Positions 9,818 to 20,321 of a stretch of DNA of 40,392 nucleotides are shown here, in pieces (position 1 is the first letter of the stretch; every line of letters begins with the position of its first letter). The stretch is from Rhodocyclaceae bacterium (GTDB taxonomy: Bacteria; Pseudomonadota; Gammaproteobacteria; Burkholderiales; Rhodocyclaceae): positions 1 through 40,392 of the forward strand of contig JAPUEC010000212.1 in assembly GCA_027492775.1 (NCBI GenBank), written 5' to 3'. The translations under genes and the position numbers were made by a program. The notes below the pieces were generated by a model, which saw only the letters and a list, made by a program, of their open reading frames with translations, searched no databases and was not told the origin of the DNA.

Positions 9818-9837
9818 GTCGGCGCGGCGACCGCGGC

Positions 9838-9870
9838 GTCGGCGGCGGCAAGTGAATTTTGCCCGCCGAC
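9838..9870. other. Large hairpin between DMT permease gene and tRNA-Leu promoter
   Basis: The arms GTCGGCGG..GCAA and TTGC..CCGCCGAC pair with a two-base bulge around a loop of about seven bases. It lies 43 bp past the stop codon of the last gene in the livHMGF-DMT operon, where a terminator is expected, but lacks a T-run on either strand. It could be a Rho-dependent or 3'-end stabilising structure. Confidence 0.35.
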
Positions 9871-9913
9871 GGCACTTTATCGCGGGAGGCGTCTGCGATT
9901 CCCTGCCTCCCAC

Positions 9914-10882
9914 TCAGGTCGTATGGCCTTGCGCCGCGACGCTTTCCGGCTTGATCCGCACCGCCCACAGGACGCCGGCAACCAGCAGGCCGATACCGAT
10001 GGTAGTCGCCGGTGCCGGCCACTCTCCGCGTAGCAGGAAGGCGTAGGCAAGGGCGGCGAGGGTTTCGAAGACGATCAGCTGCCCGGCGATGGCCGTCGGC
10101 AGACGCTGGCTGGCTTCGTTCCAGCACAGGGTGCCGAGCCAGGAAGCGAAGAGGCCGATGGAAATCATGAGGACGAGAAAGAATTCAGGACGCGGGCCGA
10201 ACGGCATGTGGAACGGGTTGTCGCTAACCGAGAAGAAAGTCCAGAGTCCCAGATAGCCAATCAACGCCAGCGGCAGTGTCGTCAAGCCCTGCGCCGTGGC
10301 CCAGATGCGTGGGTTGCGTCCCGGGTGCTCGCGCAGCCAATCGGCGTTGCGCAGCGGATACCAGGTCCAGCAGACCACCGCGCCGACGGCGAAAAAGGCG
10401 CCGAGCGCATAGCGACAGTCGTCGGAGGCCGCTTCCCGGTGCAGCACGGCAAGTTCTGCATGATTGACCAGTCCGATGCCGGCGGCGATCAGGATCAGGC
10501 CGGGGATGAGTCGCTTCCATGGCAGCCGGCCGTCGCGCTGGCTGTCGCGCAGGTTGGCGGCGATGGCGATCACCACTGGCAGGGTGCCGATGATCATGGT
10601 CGGCAGCGGCGCGCCGGCCCGTTGGATGGCGCTCGCCAGGCAGAGGTAGTAGAGCAGGTTGCCGATGACGGATAGTTTCAGGGCTTCCAGCCAATCGCCG
10701 CGCGTGAGCTGGCGCAGTTGCCGGCGATCGAGCCAGGCCAGCGGCAGGGTGATGAGTCCGAAAGCGAGGTAACGGCCGAAGGATTGCAGCGCCGCGGGAT
10801 ATTCCGGCAGCAGGACCGGACCAATGAAGACCAGCCCCCACATCATGCCGGCCGCGAGGGCGAAGAGAACGCCGGCTCGCAT
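9914..10882 (-). CDS. EamA/DMT-family permease
   Basis: Inner-membrane transporter of the drug/metabolite superfamily, 322 residues with about ten hydrophobic segments arranged as two EamA halves (second half beginning near ALGAFFAVGAVVCWTWYPLRN). Members export amino acids, metabolites or drugs; the substrate is not readable from sequence. The N-terminus MRAGVLFALAAGMMWGLVFIGP is a typical first helix. The ATG is only three bases past the stop of the preceding DMT gene and has a GGAG element, so it is the last gene of the livHMGF-DMT operon. The two DMT proteins differ clearly in sequence, so they are not a recent duplication. Confidence 0.9.
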   Translation of the reverse strand: MRAGVLFALAAGMMWGLVFIGPVLLPEYPAALQSFGRYLAFGLITLPLAWLDRRQLRQLTRGDWLEALKLSVIGNLLYYLCLASAIQRAGAPLPTMIIGTLPVVIAIAANLRDSQRDGRLPWKRLIPGLILIAAGIGLVNHAELAVLHREAASDDCRYALGAFFAVGAVVCWTWYPLRNADWLREHPGRNPRIWATAQGLTTLPLALIGYLGLWTFFSVSDNPFHMPFGPRPEFFLVLMISIGLFASWLGTLCWNEASQRLPTAIAGQLIVFETLAALAYAFLLRGEWPAPATTIGIGLLVAGVLWAVRIKPESVAAQGHTT

Positions 10883-10885
10883 CGG

Positions 10886-11799
10886 CTATCTCCGCTCCGC
10901 CAAGGCGGCGAGACCGATGCCCGCCAGGAGCAGGCCGAACCCGAGCGCCTGGAGCGGCGCCAGCGTTTCGCCGAAGAAAATAAAGGCCATGAGCGCGCTG
11001 CCGATAGGTTCGCCGAGGGTGACGACGGCGACGAAGGTGGCCGAGACATGGCGCAGCGACCAGTTGTAGGCGGTATGGCCGACCAGTTGCGGACCAACCG
11101 CCATGCCGACCAGCGCTAGCCAGGCGGGAATCGAAAAGCCGACGAGCGCCGCGCCCGAGCCTCCGGCGGCGGCGAAGAGGAAAAGCGCGGCAACGCCGTA
11201 GGCCAGCCAGATATAGACCGATAGGGTAACGCCCGCGCGCAGTCGCCGGCCGATGAGCAGGTAGGCGGAGAAGCACCACGCCCCGACGAGCGCCAAGGCG
11301 TTGCCCAGCAGCGGATTGGCACCCGGCGCGGCGTGCTGACTGTCCGAGAGGAAAATGAGGAAGGAGCCGGCCAGCGAAAGTCCGATTCCCGCCATCATGG
11401 CGCGCCCGGGTTTCTCTTTCCAAAGGATGAAGGTCGCCAGCCCGATCCAGAGCGGGTTGCTGGTCACCAGCGCGGTCGATGAGGCGACCGAGGTGTATTC
11501 GAGGGACGAAATCCAGGTGCCGAAATGCGCCGCGAGACAAAGACCGGCGGCGAGCGCGAGCCCGAGTTGGCGGCGGGTCAGCGCCGTGACATGGCGGAAA
11601 TTTCCGAAGAGGGCAATGGGCGTCACCACCATCGCCGCCAGCCCGAGGCGCCATGCGGCGATGGTCAGCGAAGGCACACCGCCGCCCTGCGCCAGCCGGG
11701 CGAGAATGGCGCCGAAGGCGATGGCAGAGAGGCCGATGCCAAGCACGAGAAAAGGCAGCCAGCGCGGCGGTTGGCGATGCACTTGCTGCTCCGGAGCAC

Positions 11800-11803
<4 letters not shown>
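10886..11803 (-). CDS. EamA/DMT-family permease, translationally coupled to livF
   Basis: A 305-residue inner-membrane transporter with about ten helices and both EamA repeats (FGAILARLAQGGGVPSLTIAAWRL, then GEPIGSALMAFIFFGETLAPLQALG near the end). The start is taken as TTG at 11803, overlapping the livF stop as TTGA and preceded by GAGG seven bases upstream. No ATG lies near the first helix, which supports this. Such proteins export amino acids or other small metabolites; coupling to an amino acid uptake operon suggests a role in balancing the same substrates, which is inference. Confidence 0.9.
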
Positions 11804-12512
<709 letters not shown>

Positions 12513-12516
<4 letters not shown>

Positions 12517-13358
12517 GTGCCCGCCCCCACGTCTTCGTCCCCGGCATCTTCCTCGCCGAGATAAGCCTGGATGACGTGCGGGTCGTTCTGCACCTGCTCC
12601 GGCGTGCCCTCGGCGATCTTCTTGCCGTAATTGAGCACCACCACGTGGTCGGAGACCTTCATCACCACGCTCATGTCGTGCTCGATGAGGAGCACGGCGA
12701 TGCCTTTGTCGTGGGCGAGCTGGAGCAGCAATTCGTTGAGCTCGGCCGATTCGCGTGGGTTGAGGCCTGCCGCCGGCTCGTCCAGGCAGAGCAGCACGGG
12801 GTTGGCGCAGAGCGCCCGGGCGATCTCGATGCGCCGCTGGGTGCCATAGGGCAGGTCGCCCGCGGCAGTGTCGGCAAAGCCTGTCAGGCCCAGCGTTTCC
12901 AGCCAGTACATGGCTTTGCCGACTGCCGTCGCTTCGGCACTGCGATAGCCCGGCAGCTTGAACAGGCCGGCGAGCGAAAAGCGCGAGGCGGCCTGGAGGT
13001 CGTTGTGCTGGGCGACGATGAGGTTTTCCAGCACGCTCATCTTGGGAAAGAGGCGGATGTTCTGGAAGGTCCGTACCACCTGCGCATCGCCAGCGACGCG
13101 ATGGGCGGCGAGCGTCTCCAGCCGGATTTCGCCAATGCCCGGGTGGGCGAGCCGCACCGATCCGGAGGTGGGCCGGTAGAAGCCGGTGATGCAGTTGAAC
13201 AGCGTCGTCTTGCCGGCGCCGTTGGGGCCGATGACCGAGGTGATGGCGCGCGTCGGCGCAACGAAGGAGAGCGCGTCGACGGCGGTCAAGCCGCCGAAGC
13301 GCATGGTCAGGTTTTCCACCCGAAGAATGGCCGGCGGGCCCTGCATGGCGTTGCTCAT
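12513..13358 (-). CDS. livG: Branched-chain amino acid/amide ABC transporter ATP-binding protein LivG
   Basis: The second ATPase of the LIV system, 281 residues. Walker A is GPNGAGKTT, followed by LFNCITGFYRPTSGSV, the Q-loop VRTFQNIRLFPKMSVLENL diagnostic of LivG, Walker B LLCLDEPAAGLNPRE and LLIEHDMSVVMKVSDHVVVLNYGKKIAEG. The ATG at 13358 overlaps the livM stop (ATGA), which selects it over a longer upstream frame. A short acidic tail (EEDAGDEDVGAGT) extends past the usual end. Confidence 0.95.
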
Positions 13359-14497
13359 GACGCCTCCGCTTTGGCTGCCGGCGCCTTCAGCGTCGGCTGG
13401 CGATGGGCGAGCAGGCCGCCCGGCTTCCACACCATGATCAGGATCATCGCGGCGCCGAAGAGCAGCATGCGGTATTCCGCGAAGTCGCGACCGATCTCCG
13501 GCAGCAGCACCAGCACCAGCGCCGCCAGCACGACGCCGAGCTGGCTGCCCATGCCGCCAAGAACGACGATGGCGAGAATGATGGCGCTCTCGCTGAAAAC
13601 GAAACTCTCGGGCGAAATGAAGCCCTGGCGCGAAGCGAAGAAAACGCCGGCAATGCCGCCCAGCATGGCCCCCAGAGCGAAGGCCGAGAGCTTGACGTTG
13701 GTGACGTTGATGCCGAGCGCCTTGCAGGCGATCTCGTCCTCCCGCACCGCTTCCCAGGCCCGGCCGATGGGCAGTTTGCGCAGCCGCGAGACAAAAACAT
13801 TGGTCAGCAGCGCCAGCGCCAGGATCAGGTAATAGAGAAAGATGATGCGGTGGTCGGGCGAGTAGTCCAGGCCGAAAAATTGCGAGAAGGTGGCCGGGCC
13901 ATCGTCGCTTGGCGCCTTGAAGGGCAGGCCGAAGAAGGTCGGGCGGGGGATGGAGGCGATGCCGTTGGGGCCGCCCGAGAATTCCGTCCAGTTCACCAGG
14001 ATGACGCGGATGATCTCGCCGAAGCCGAGCGTGACGATGGCGAGGTAGTCGCCCCGAAGCCGCAGGGTCGGCCAGCCGAGGACGATGCCGAAGAAGGCTG
14101 CAGTGGCGCCGGCGACCGGCAGCGCTTCCCAGAACCCCCAGCCGAACTGGGTCGAGAGCAGGGCGTAGGTGTAGGCGCCGACGGCGTAGAAGGCGACGTA
14201 GCCCAGGTCGAGCAGGCCGGCCAGGCCGACCACGACATTGAGGCCCCAGCCGAGCATGACGTAGATGAGCACGGTGGTGGCGGTGTCGACGACGTAGCGG
14301 TTGTCGGAAAAGGCGATCGGCAGCGCCAGCGAGAGGCCGAGCAGCAACCAGCCGATGGGCTTGACGAAGCTGCGCGCCGGTCCCAGTTCCGGGCCGGCCG
14401 TTACGGCGGCGGCGCGGCGTCGCTGACCCAGCGTCTCGCCAACGAAGCGCAGCGTCAGCCGGCCGAAAAAGCTGATGGCGACGAAGGCCGCCAGCAC
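13355..14497 (-). CDS. livM: Branched-chain amino acid/amide ABC transporter permease LivM (main frame, 5' end frameshifted)
   Basis: Inner-membrane permease that pairs with LivH. The frame as it stands opens at a GTG (14497) and gives 380 residues with the LivM core: GWGLNVVVGLAGLLDLGYVAFYAVGAY, LGFGEIIRVILVNW, the EAA-like GRAWEAVREDEIACKALGI and the GGMGSQLGVVLAALVLVLLPE end. No ribosome site precedes that GTG. A convincing N-terminal segment with its own ATG lies in another frame just upstream (14455-14655). Joined, the two give about 434 residues, close to the usual LivM length. Either a real frameshift or a base error near 14505-14515 is likely; the rest of the operon is intact. Confidence 0.85.
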   Translation of the reverse strand: MLAAFVAISFFGRLTLRFVGETLGQRRRAAAVTAGPELGPARSFVKPIGWLLLGLSLALPIAFSDNRYVVDTATTVLIYVMLGWGLNVVVGLAGLLDLGYVAFYAVGAYTYALLSTQFGWGFWEALPVAGATAAFFGIVLGWPTLRLRGDYLAIVTLGFGEIIRVILVNWTEFSGGPNGIASIPRPTFFGLPFKAPSDDGPATFSQFFGLDYSPDHRIIFLYYLILALALLTNVFVSRLRKLPIGRAWEAVREDEIACKALGINVTNVKLSAFALGAMLGGIAGVFFASRQGFISPESFVFSESAIILAIVVLGGMGSQLGVVLAALVLVLLPEIGRDFAEYRMLLFGAAMILIMVWKPGGLLAHRQPTLKAPAAKAEAS

Positions 14498-14655
14498 CGC
14501 CAGCGCGTTTGCAGCATGAGCTTGCCGCCCTCGTCGACGGTGACGAGCCCGATCATGGGAATGCCGAGTACCAGGGCGACGAAGGCGACCCAGGCAGCGT
14601 CGCGGATGCGCTCCCCGGCCGTCGGCGCGTGTTCGGTGTTGAAGACGGCGGTCAT
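14455..14655 (-). pseudogene. livM: Out-of-frame N-terminal segment of livM
   Basis: This frame encodes a LivM-type N-terminus: MTAVFNTEHAPTAGERIRDA, then a hydrophobic helix (WVAFVALVLGIPMIGLV) and TVDEGGKLMLQTRW. After that it turns into non-LivM sequence, while the neighbouring frame picks up ALAVLAAFVAISFFGRL, the expected next helix. The switch point lies in the repetitive stretch CGCTGGCGGTGCTGGCGG (minus strand, about 14500-14515), where one base is missing or two extra. The ATG at 14655 sits 22 bp after the livH stop, where the operon's next start is expected. Confidence 0.7.
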
Positions 14656-14677
14656 GGCGAAACCCCGGAATCGCCCA

Positions 14678-15592
<915 letters not shown>

Positions 15593-15795
15593 TGCTTCTC
15601 CCTCGACTGCTTCTATCCGCGTCGCCTTGGCGGAACGGCGAGGGCGAGATGATACGCCGGCTGCGCGCGTCCGAATACGCAGCCGCCGGGGCGGCTTGCG
15701 ATAAAGGTTTCTCGATGAGGCGATCCGGCTTTTTGTCTGGAACGGGAATCGGTGGCCGGCTGATTCTTGTTTCCCGGGCGGTTCTACGACCGCAT

Positions 15796-15820
15796 GAAAA
15801 AGGGGCGGCAACGCCGCCCC
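15796..15820 (-). terminator. Rho-independent terminator after livK-like gene
   Basis: On the minus strand an 8-bp GC stem (GGGGCGGC / GCCGCCCC, 15802-15820) with a three-base loop is followed by TTTTT (15797-15801). It sits 48 bp past the solute-binding protein stop and before livH. It may act as an attenuator that makes binding protein in excess of the permease, a common pattern in ABC operons. Confidence 0.85.
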
Positions 15821-15868
15821 CCGGATTTTACTGCACTTCGCCCGATATCTCGTTCGGGGCGTTCCGCG

Positions 15869-16963
15869 TTACTTCACGTAATCGTACTTCCCGTCCTTCC
15901 ACTGATAGACGACGAAGGCCGGTGCCTTGCTGTTGCCTTTGGCGTCGAATTCCATCTTGCCGAGCACGGTGTCGAACTTGCCGTTGCGCAGCGCCTTTTC
16001 GAGGTCGGCGTACTTGACGCTCTTGGCCTGGTTCGCGGCTTGCTCGAAGAGCTGAAAAGCGGCATAGGCGTAGAGCACGTAACCTTCCGGCTCGATCTTG
16101 GCGTCGCGGAATTTCTTGACGATGGGTGCGGCGGCGGCGCTCTTGCGCGGGTCGGGGCCGAAGGTGAAGAGGACGTTGTTGGAACCGTCACCGGCGGCGG
16201 TGACGAGTTCGGAATTGGACATGGTGTCGCCACCCATCACGGTCAGCTTGAGGCCGGCTTGCTTGGCCTGGCGCAGGATGAGCGCGACTTCGGTGTGATA
16301 GCCGCCGTAGGCCATGACTTCGATGCCGGCCGACTTGAGCTTGGAAATCAATCCGGAATAATCCTTGTCGCCGGCGGTGATGGATTCGCGCAGCGCCGGC
16401 TTGGCCTTCTTCGCTTCCATCGCCTTGGCGATCTCGTCGGCCAGGCCCTTGCCGTAGGCGCTCTTGTCGTCCACCACGGCGATCTTCTTGCCCGCGAACT
16501 TGTCGGCGAGATAGCTACCGGCCACCTGGCCCTGCTGGTCGTCCCGACCGGCGATGGCGAAGATGTTCTTCAAGCCGCGGTCGGTCACCTTGGGGTTGGT
16601 CGATACGGTCGCCACCGGGATATTGGCTTCGAGATAGACCTCGGAAGCGGGGATGGTCGAGGACGAGCACCAGTGGCCGTGCATGAAGACGATCTTCTTA
16701 TTCACCATCTGGTTCGCCACCGCCACGGCCTGCTTCGGATCGCAGGCATCGTCGCCCACCACCAGTTGCAGTTTCTGGCCGAGCACCCCGCCACGGGCGT
16801 TGATGTCGGCGATGACCATGTCGGCGCCCTTCTTGATCTGGTCGCCGGCCGAGGCGTATTGCCCGGTCATCGGGCCGGCGATGGCGACGACGGTGTCGGC
16901 ATGGGCGGTAGCGAAGCCGCAAAGCGCGGCGAAGCTGGCGGCGGCGAGTATTTTCTTTTGCAT
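15869..16963 (-). CDS. Branched-chain amino acid/amide ABC transporter substrate-binding protein (LivJ/LivK-like)
   Basis: Periplasmic type I binding protein of 364 residues that delivers ligand to LivHM. A signal peptide (MQKKILAAASFAALCGFATAHA) is followed by DTVVAIAGPMTGQYASAGDQIKKGADM, the usual start of the family, and then GVLGQKLQLVVGDDACDPKQAVAVANQMV, where DDACDPKQA is the conserved strand-turn with the Cys of the family disulfide. Mid-region HGHWCSSSTIPASEVY contains the partner Cys. The ATG follows a GGGAGA element; a TTG one codon upstream is less likely. The exact ligand (Leu/Ile/Val, aromatic amino acid, amide) cannot be read. Confidence 0.93.
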   Translation of the reverse strand: MQKKILAAASFAALCGFATAHADTVVAIAGPMTGQYASAGDQIKKGADMVIADINARGGVLGQKLQLVVGDDACDPKQAVAVANQMVNKKIVFMHGHWCSSSTIPASEVYLEANIPVATVSTNPKVTDRGLKNIFAIAGRDDQQGQVAGSYLADKFAGKKIAVVDDKSAYGKGLADEIAKAMEAKKAKPALRESITAGDKDYSGLISKLKSAGIEVMAYGGYHTEVALILRQAKQAGLKLTVMGGDTMSNSELVTAAGDGSNNVLFTFGPDPRKSAAAAPIVKKFRDAKIEPEGYVLYAYAAFQLFEQAANQAKSVKYADLEKALRNGKFDTVLGKMEFDAKGNSKAPAFVVYQWKDGKYDYVK

Positions 16964-17065
16964 CAATATCTCCCTAAAGCGGCAAGTGATTAACCGGGCA
17001 GTAATACCGCAAATGGGGGTTCGCTGTCGAGCGCCGCTGCGCCGGCCGCCGTCATGGGCTGAACC

Positions 17066-18001
17066 TCAAACGAGCAGGACATGCCCTGCCGTCCGCACCA
17101 GCACGCCCACCGCCGCGCCCAGCAGCGCCTGCTTCCAGACGCTGGCGACGCGTTTCCCGGCCGAAATCAGCACCGCCACGCCAGGAATGTCGAGCGGGTG
17201 GATGAGGAAACCGGCGGCCTGGTTGAAGGCGGCGGCGGTGACCTGGCCCTTGCGCAGCATTTCTTCCGCCACGCCGAGCATGGCGGTGCCGCCGCCGAGG
17301 TATTTGGTCAGTGCCGGCAGCAGGAAGGCCGGGTCGATGGAAAGCATGGCGAAAGTCGGCGACAGCGCGCGGGTCAAAGCATCGATGCTGCCGCTGATGC
17401 GTAGCGCCATGACCACGATCAGCGAAAGCAAGAGCATCGGGATGGCGCCGATGGCGATGCGGAAGGCCTCCGCGCCGGCGTGGTTGATGACGTCGAGCAG
17501 GCCCTGCGGCTTGACCTGCGGCGCATGCAGGCTCTCATCCACCACATGGTCTTCCGCCGGCAGGGCGCGGGCAAAGATATGCCAGGTCACGGCGGCGGCG
17601 ATGAGGCCGCCGACCAACGAAATGAGCAGCAGCGGCCCGACCTTGAGGCCGAGCGCGGCCATGGGAAAAGTGACGTTGGCCTGCGACATGGCGAGCACCA
17701 TCGCCAGCGTCGCCGCCAGTTGCCGGTCGGAAACGCCGCGCTGCTCCATCATGGCGAGCGTCGCCACCGGCGCAGCGAAGCTCACCAGATTCACCTGCAG
17801 CATGGCGAAGGCGCCGAACCCCGTAAGGCCGAAGGGCTTCAAGAGCGGCACCAGGCGGTGCACCACCCAGTCGAGCACGCCCTTGGATTCGAGGTAACGC
17901 ATGATGGACAGCATCACCACCATCACCGGCAGGAGGATGAAGAGGGATAACTCGACTGCCGAGCGGCCAGCCTTGAGCACGAGGTCGATGAAAATGTCCA
18001 T
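17066..18001 (-). CDS. Nucleoside-recognition (Gate) domain membrane protein
   Basis: A 311-residue polytopic membrane protein with two Gate-type halves: SLFILLPVMVVMLSIMRYLESKGVLDWV near the start, and FRIAIGAIPMLLLSLIVVMALRISG in the second half, then the conserved TKYLGGGTAMLGVAEEML and FLIHPLDIPGVAVLISAG. Gate domains occur in nucleoside transporters and in the spore maturation proteins SpmA/SpmB; the role of the stand-alone bacterial forms is not settled. It starts 4 bp after the NRAMP stop, so it is the final gene of the suf-NRAMP operon. Confidence 0.85.
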   Translation of the reverse strand: MDIFIDLVLKAGRSAVELSLFILLPVMVVMLSIMRYLESKGVLDWVVHRLVPLLKPFGLTGFGAFAMLQVNLVSFAAPVATLAMMEQRGVSDRQLAATLAMVLAMSQANVTFPMAALGLKVGPLLLISLVGGLIAAAVTWHIFARALPAEDHVVDESLHAPQVKPQGLLDVINHAGAEAFRIAIGAIPMLLLSLIVVMALRISGSIDALTRALSPTFAMLSIDPAFLLPALTKYLGGGTAMLGVAEEMLRKGQVTAAAFNQAAGFLIHPLDIPGVAVLISAGKRVASVWKQALLGAAVGVLVRTAGHVLLV

Positions 18002-18005
18002 TCGC

Positions 18006-19295
18006 CTAAACCTTTGCCGTGGCGAACATGGCGACGACCACCAGCGCCATGACCGCGGTTGCCAGCCAGCCGAAGAGTTTGAGCCGCCGCGTGATGACGA
18101 ACTTGCCCATGACCTCGGGCTTGGTCGCCATGCGCATGATCGCGATCATGACCGGCACGGCGATGACGCCATTGACCACGGCGCTGTAGTAGAGCGCCTT
18201 GATCGGGTCGATGGGGGTGAAATTGAGCGCTACCCCGAGCAAGGTGGCGACCGCCAAGATGGCGTAGAAGCCGCGCGCCTTGGCGTAGTGCTTGTCCAGG
18301 CCAGTGCGCCACTTGAAGGTTTCAGCCACGGCGTAGGCGGCCGAGCCGGCGAGGATGGGCACGGCCAGCAGGCCGGCGCCGACGACGCCAAAGGAAAAGA
18401 GCAGGAAGGCGAATTCTCCGGCCACCGGGCGCAGCGCCTTGGCGGCCTGCGCCGTCGAGTCGATGTTGGTGACGCCGTGGGCGTGCAGCGTCACCGCCGC
18501 CGTCAGCATGACGAAGAAGGCGATGGCGTTGGAAAACCCCATGCCGACGTAGGTGTCGACCCGAATCCGCCGCATCTGCCGCCGCGCCTGCCAGGGCGCC
18601 TCGCGGAGCGGCATTTGGCGGTCGCTGCCGCGCTGTTCCACGACCTCCTGCGTTGCCTGCCAGAAAAAGAGATAGGGGCTGATGGTGGTGCCGAAGACGG
18701 CGACCATCGCCACCAGATAATCGGCCTTGAACGACAGCGGCGGCAGGACGGTTGCGCGCAGCGCCGTTGCCCACGGCACCTGAACCACGAACACGGTGGC
18801 GACATAGGCGAAGAGCGCCAATGTCAGCAGCTTGAGGATGGGCGCGTAACGCTCGAAGGGAATGAAGACCTGCAGCACCAGCGACAGCAGGCCGAAGCCG
18901 ACGGCATAGAGATGGGGCGAGCCGCCGATGAGCAATTGCAGCGCCGCTCCCATGGCGCCGATGTCGGCGGCGATGTTGATGACGTTGGCCGCCAGCAGCA
19001 GGACGACGATGCCGCGCACCAGCCAGGGCGGCGAGTGTTTGCGCATGTTTTCCGCCAGCCCGGCGCCGCTGACGCGGCCGATGAGGGCGCTGGTCATCTG
19101 GATGGCGACCATGAGCGGGAAGCTGAAGAGGGTCGTCCACAGCATGCCATAGCCGAAGGCGGCACCGACTTGGGAGTAGGTGGCGATGCCGCTCGGGTCG
19201 TCGTCCGCGGCGCCGGTGATCAGGCCAGGGCCGAGCTTTTCTAAGAGAGATTGGTTCTTGCCAAAGGCAGTTGCGGATTTTTCTCCGGTTGCCAC
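18006..19295 (-). CDS. NRAMP-family divalent metal transporter, atypical site motifs
   Basis: Inner-membrane transporter of 429 residues with about eleven helices, NRAMP fold. The canonical TM1 metal motif DPGN is here DPSG (residues 33-36, in ADDDPSGIATYSQVG) and the TM6 MPH region is TTISPY (203-208, followed by LFFWQATQEVVEQR). This is a recognised NRAMP-related branch, but loss of the Asn and Met ligands means Mn2+/Fe2+ selectivity cannot be assumed. The start is GTG, 4 bp after the sufT stop, so it belongs to the suf operon. The next gene starts 4 bp past its stop. Confidence 0.88.
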   Translation of the reverse strand: MATGEKSATAFGKNQSLLEKLGPGLITGAADDDPSGIATYSQVGAAFGYGMLWTTLFSFPLMVAIQMTSALIGRVSGAGLAENMRKHSPPWLVRGIVVLLLAANVINIAADIGAMGAALQLLIGGSPHLYAVGFGLLSLVLQVFIPFERYAPILKLLTLALFAYVATVFVVQVPWATALRATVLPPLSFKADYLVAMVAVFGTTISPYLFFWQATQEVVEQRGSDRQMPLREAPWQARRQMRRIRVDTYVGMGFSNAIAFFVMLTAAVTLHAHGVTNIDSTAQAAKALRPVAGEFAFLLFSFGVVGAGLLAVPILAGSAAYAVAETFKWRTGLDKHYAKARGFYAILAVATLLGVALNFTPIDPIKALYYSAVVNGVIAVPVMIAIMRMATKPEVMGKFVITRRLKLFGWLATAVMALVVVAMFATAKV

Positions 19296-19299
19296 GTCT

Positions 19300-19863
19300 T
19301 CAGATCAGGCCGGATTCGAGCCGCGCCGCCATGCTCATGCGATCCTGGCTCCAGGGCGGCTCGAAAGTCAGGCGGACCTTGGCGTCGGTGACGCCGGGGA
19401 TTTCCAGCAGCTTTTCCCGTGCCTCGTCTGCGAGGATGTTGCCCATGCCGCAGCCGGGCGCGGTGACGGTCATGACGACAGCGACGACGAACTCGCCCGG
19501 CTTCACCGGCGGCAGCACGCGCAAGTCGTAAACCAGCCCGAGTTCGACGATGTTGATCGGGATTTCCGGGTCGTAGCAGGTGGTGAGTTTTTCCCAGGCC
19601 AACGCCTCGACTTCCTCGGCGCTGGTCGGAATCGCCGTCGGCGCGGCTTCGGCGACATGCGTCGGCGCTTCAAGCCCGAGCGCATCGGCGTTGCCGCCTT
19701 CGATGCGGTAGAGGTTGCCGTCCACCCACACCGTGATGCTTTCGCCCAGACGCTGGGTAATGACGGCGAGGCTGCCTTTTTTCAACGTTTCCGGCGTTCC
19801 CCACGGCACCATGGTCGCGGCGCAGTCGCGGGTGAGCGGAATCTCTTCGCGTTTTTCGGACAT
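19300..19863 (-). CDS. sufT: Fe-S cluster maturation protein SufT (MIP18 family)
   Basis: A 187-residue protein that helps target or mature Fe-S clusters, member of the MIP18/DUF59 family. The C-terminal domain shows EALAWEKLTTCYDPEIPINIVELGLVYDL and MTVTAPGCGMGNIL with the conserved Cys. An N-terminal segment (LTRDCAATMVPWGTPETLKKGSL, about 10-45) is characteristic of the longer SufT form. It starts 3 bp past the sufU stop and is followed 4 bp later by the NRAMP gene. SufT in other bacteria matters mainly under high demand for Fe-S proteins. Confidence 0.93.
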   Translation of the reverse strand: MSEKREEIPLTRDCAATMVPWGTPETLKKGSLAVITQRLGESITVWVDGNLYRIEGGNADALGLEAPTHVAEAAPTAIPTSAEEVEALAWEKLTTCYDPEIPINIVELGLVYDLRVLPPVKPGEFVVAVVMTVTAPGCGMGNILADEAREKLLEIPGVTDAKVRLTFEPPWSQDRMSMAARLESGLI

Positions 19864-19866
19864 GCG

Positions 19867-20316
19867 CTACTCCGTCACCGCCGGTTCGGGGTTGTCGTGC
19901 AGGGCATGTTCGAGCGTGTGCCAGGCCAGCGTCGCGCACTTCACCCGTACCGGGAATTCACGCACGCCGGCAAGCGCCGCCAGTTTGCCCAACGCCTCGT
20001 CGTCCTCATTGCTGCTGCGATCGGTGAGCAGGGTGTGGAAACGCTTGAACAGGGCTTCCACCTCGGACACCGGCCGGCCCTTGACGGCTTCGGTCATGAG
20101 CGAAGCCGAGGCGGTGGCGATGGCACAGCCCTGGCCTTCGAAGCGGATATCGGTGACGACACCATCGTCCGTATTGAGAAACACTGTCACCTGGTCGCCG
20201 CAAAGCGGATTGTGGCCGGCGGCGGTATGGTCGGCATGTTCCAGCCGGCCGAAATTGCGCGGGTGGCGGTAGTGGTCGAAAACGACTTCCTGGTAAAGAT
20301 CGGCAAGAGTATCCAT
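19867..20316 (-). CDS. sufU: SufU, zinc-dependent sulfurtransferase of the SUF system
   Basis: Accepts sulfur from SufS and passes it to the SufBCD scaffold. The 149 residues carry the IscU-like ligands Cys39-x-Asp41 (NPLCGDQ), Cys64 (GQGCAIATAS) and Cys127 (RVKCATLAW). The long insertion between the second and third Cys (about 84-120) separates SufU from IscU and indicates Zn2+ rather than a scaffold role. ATG at 20316 is chosen; a TTG three codons upstream overlaps sufS and is possible. Using SufU instead of SufE/SufA is more familiar from Firmicutes and Actinobacteria but occurs in proteobacteria too. Confidence 0.94.
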   Translation of the reverse strand: MDTLADLYQEVVFDHYRHPRNFGRLEHADHTAAGHNPLCGDQVTVFLNTDDGVVTDIRFEGQGCAIATASASLMTEAVKGRPVSEVEALFKRFHTLLTDRSSNEDDEALGKLAALAGVREFPVRVKCATLAWHTLEHALHDNPEPAVTE

Positions 20317-20321
20317 GGCAA

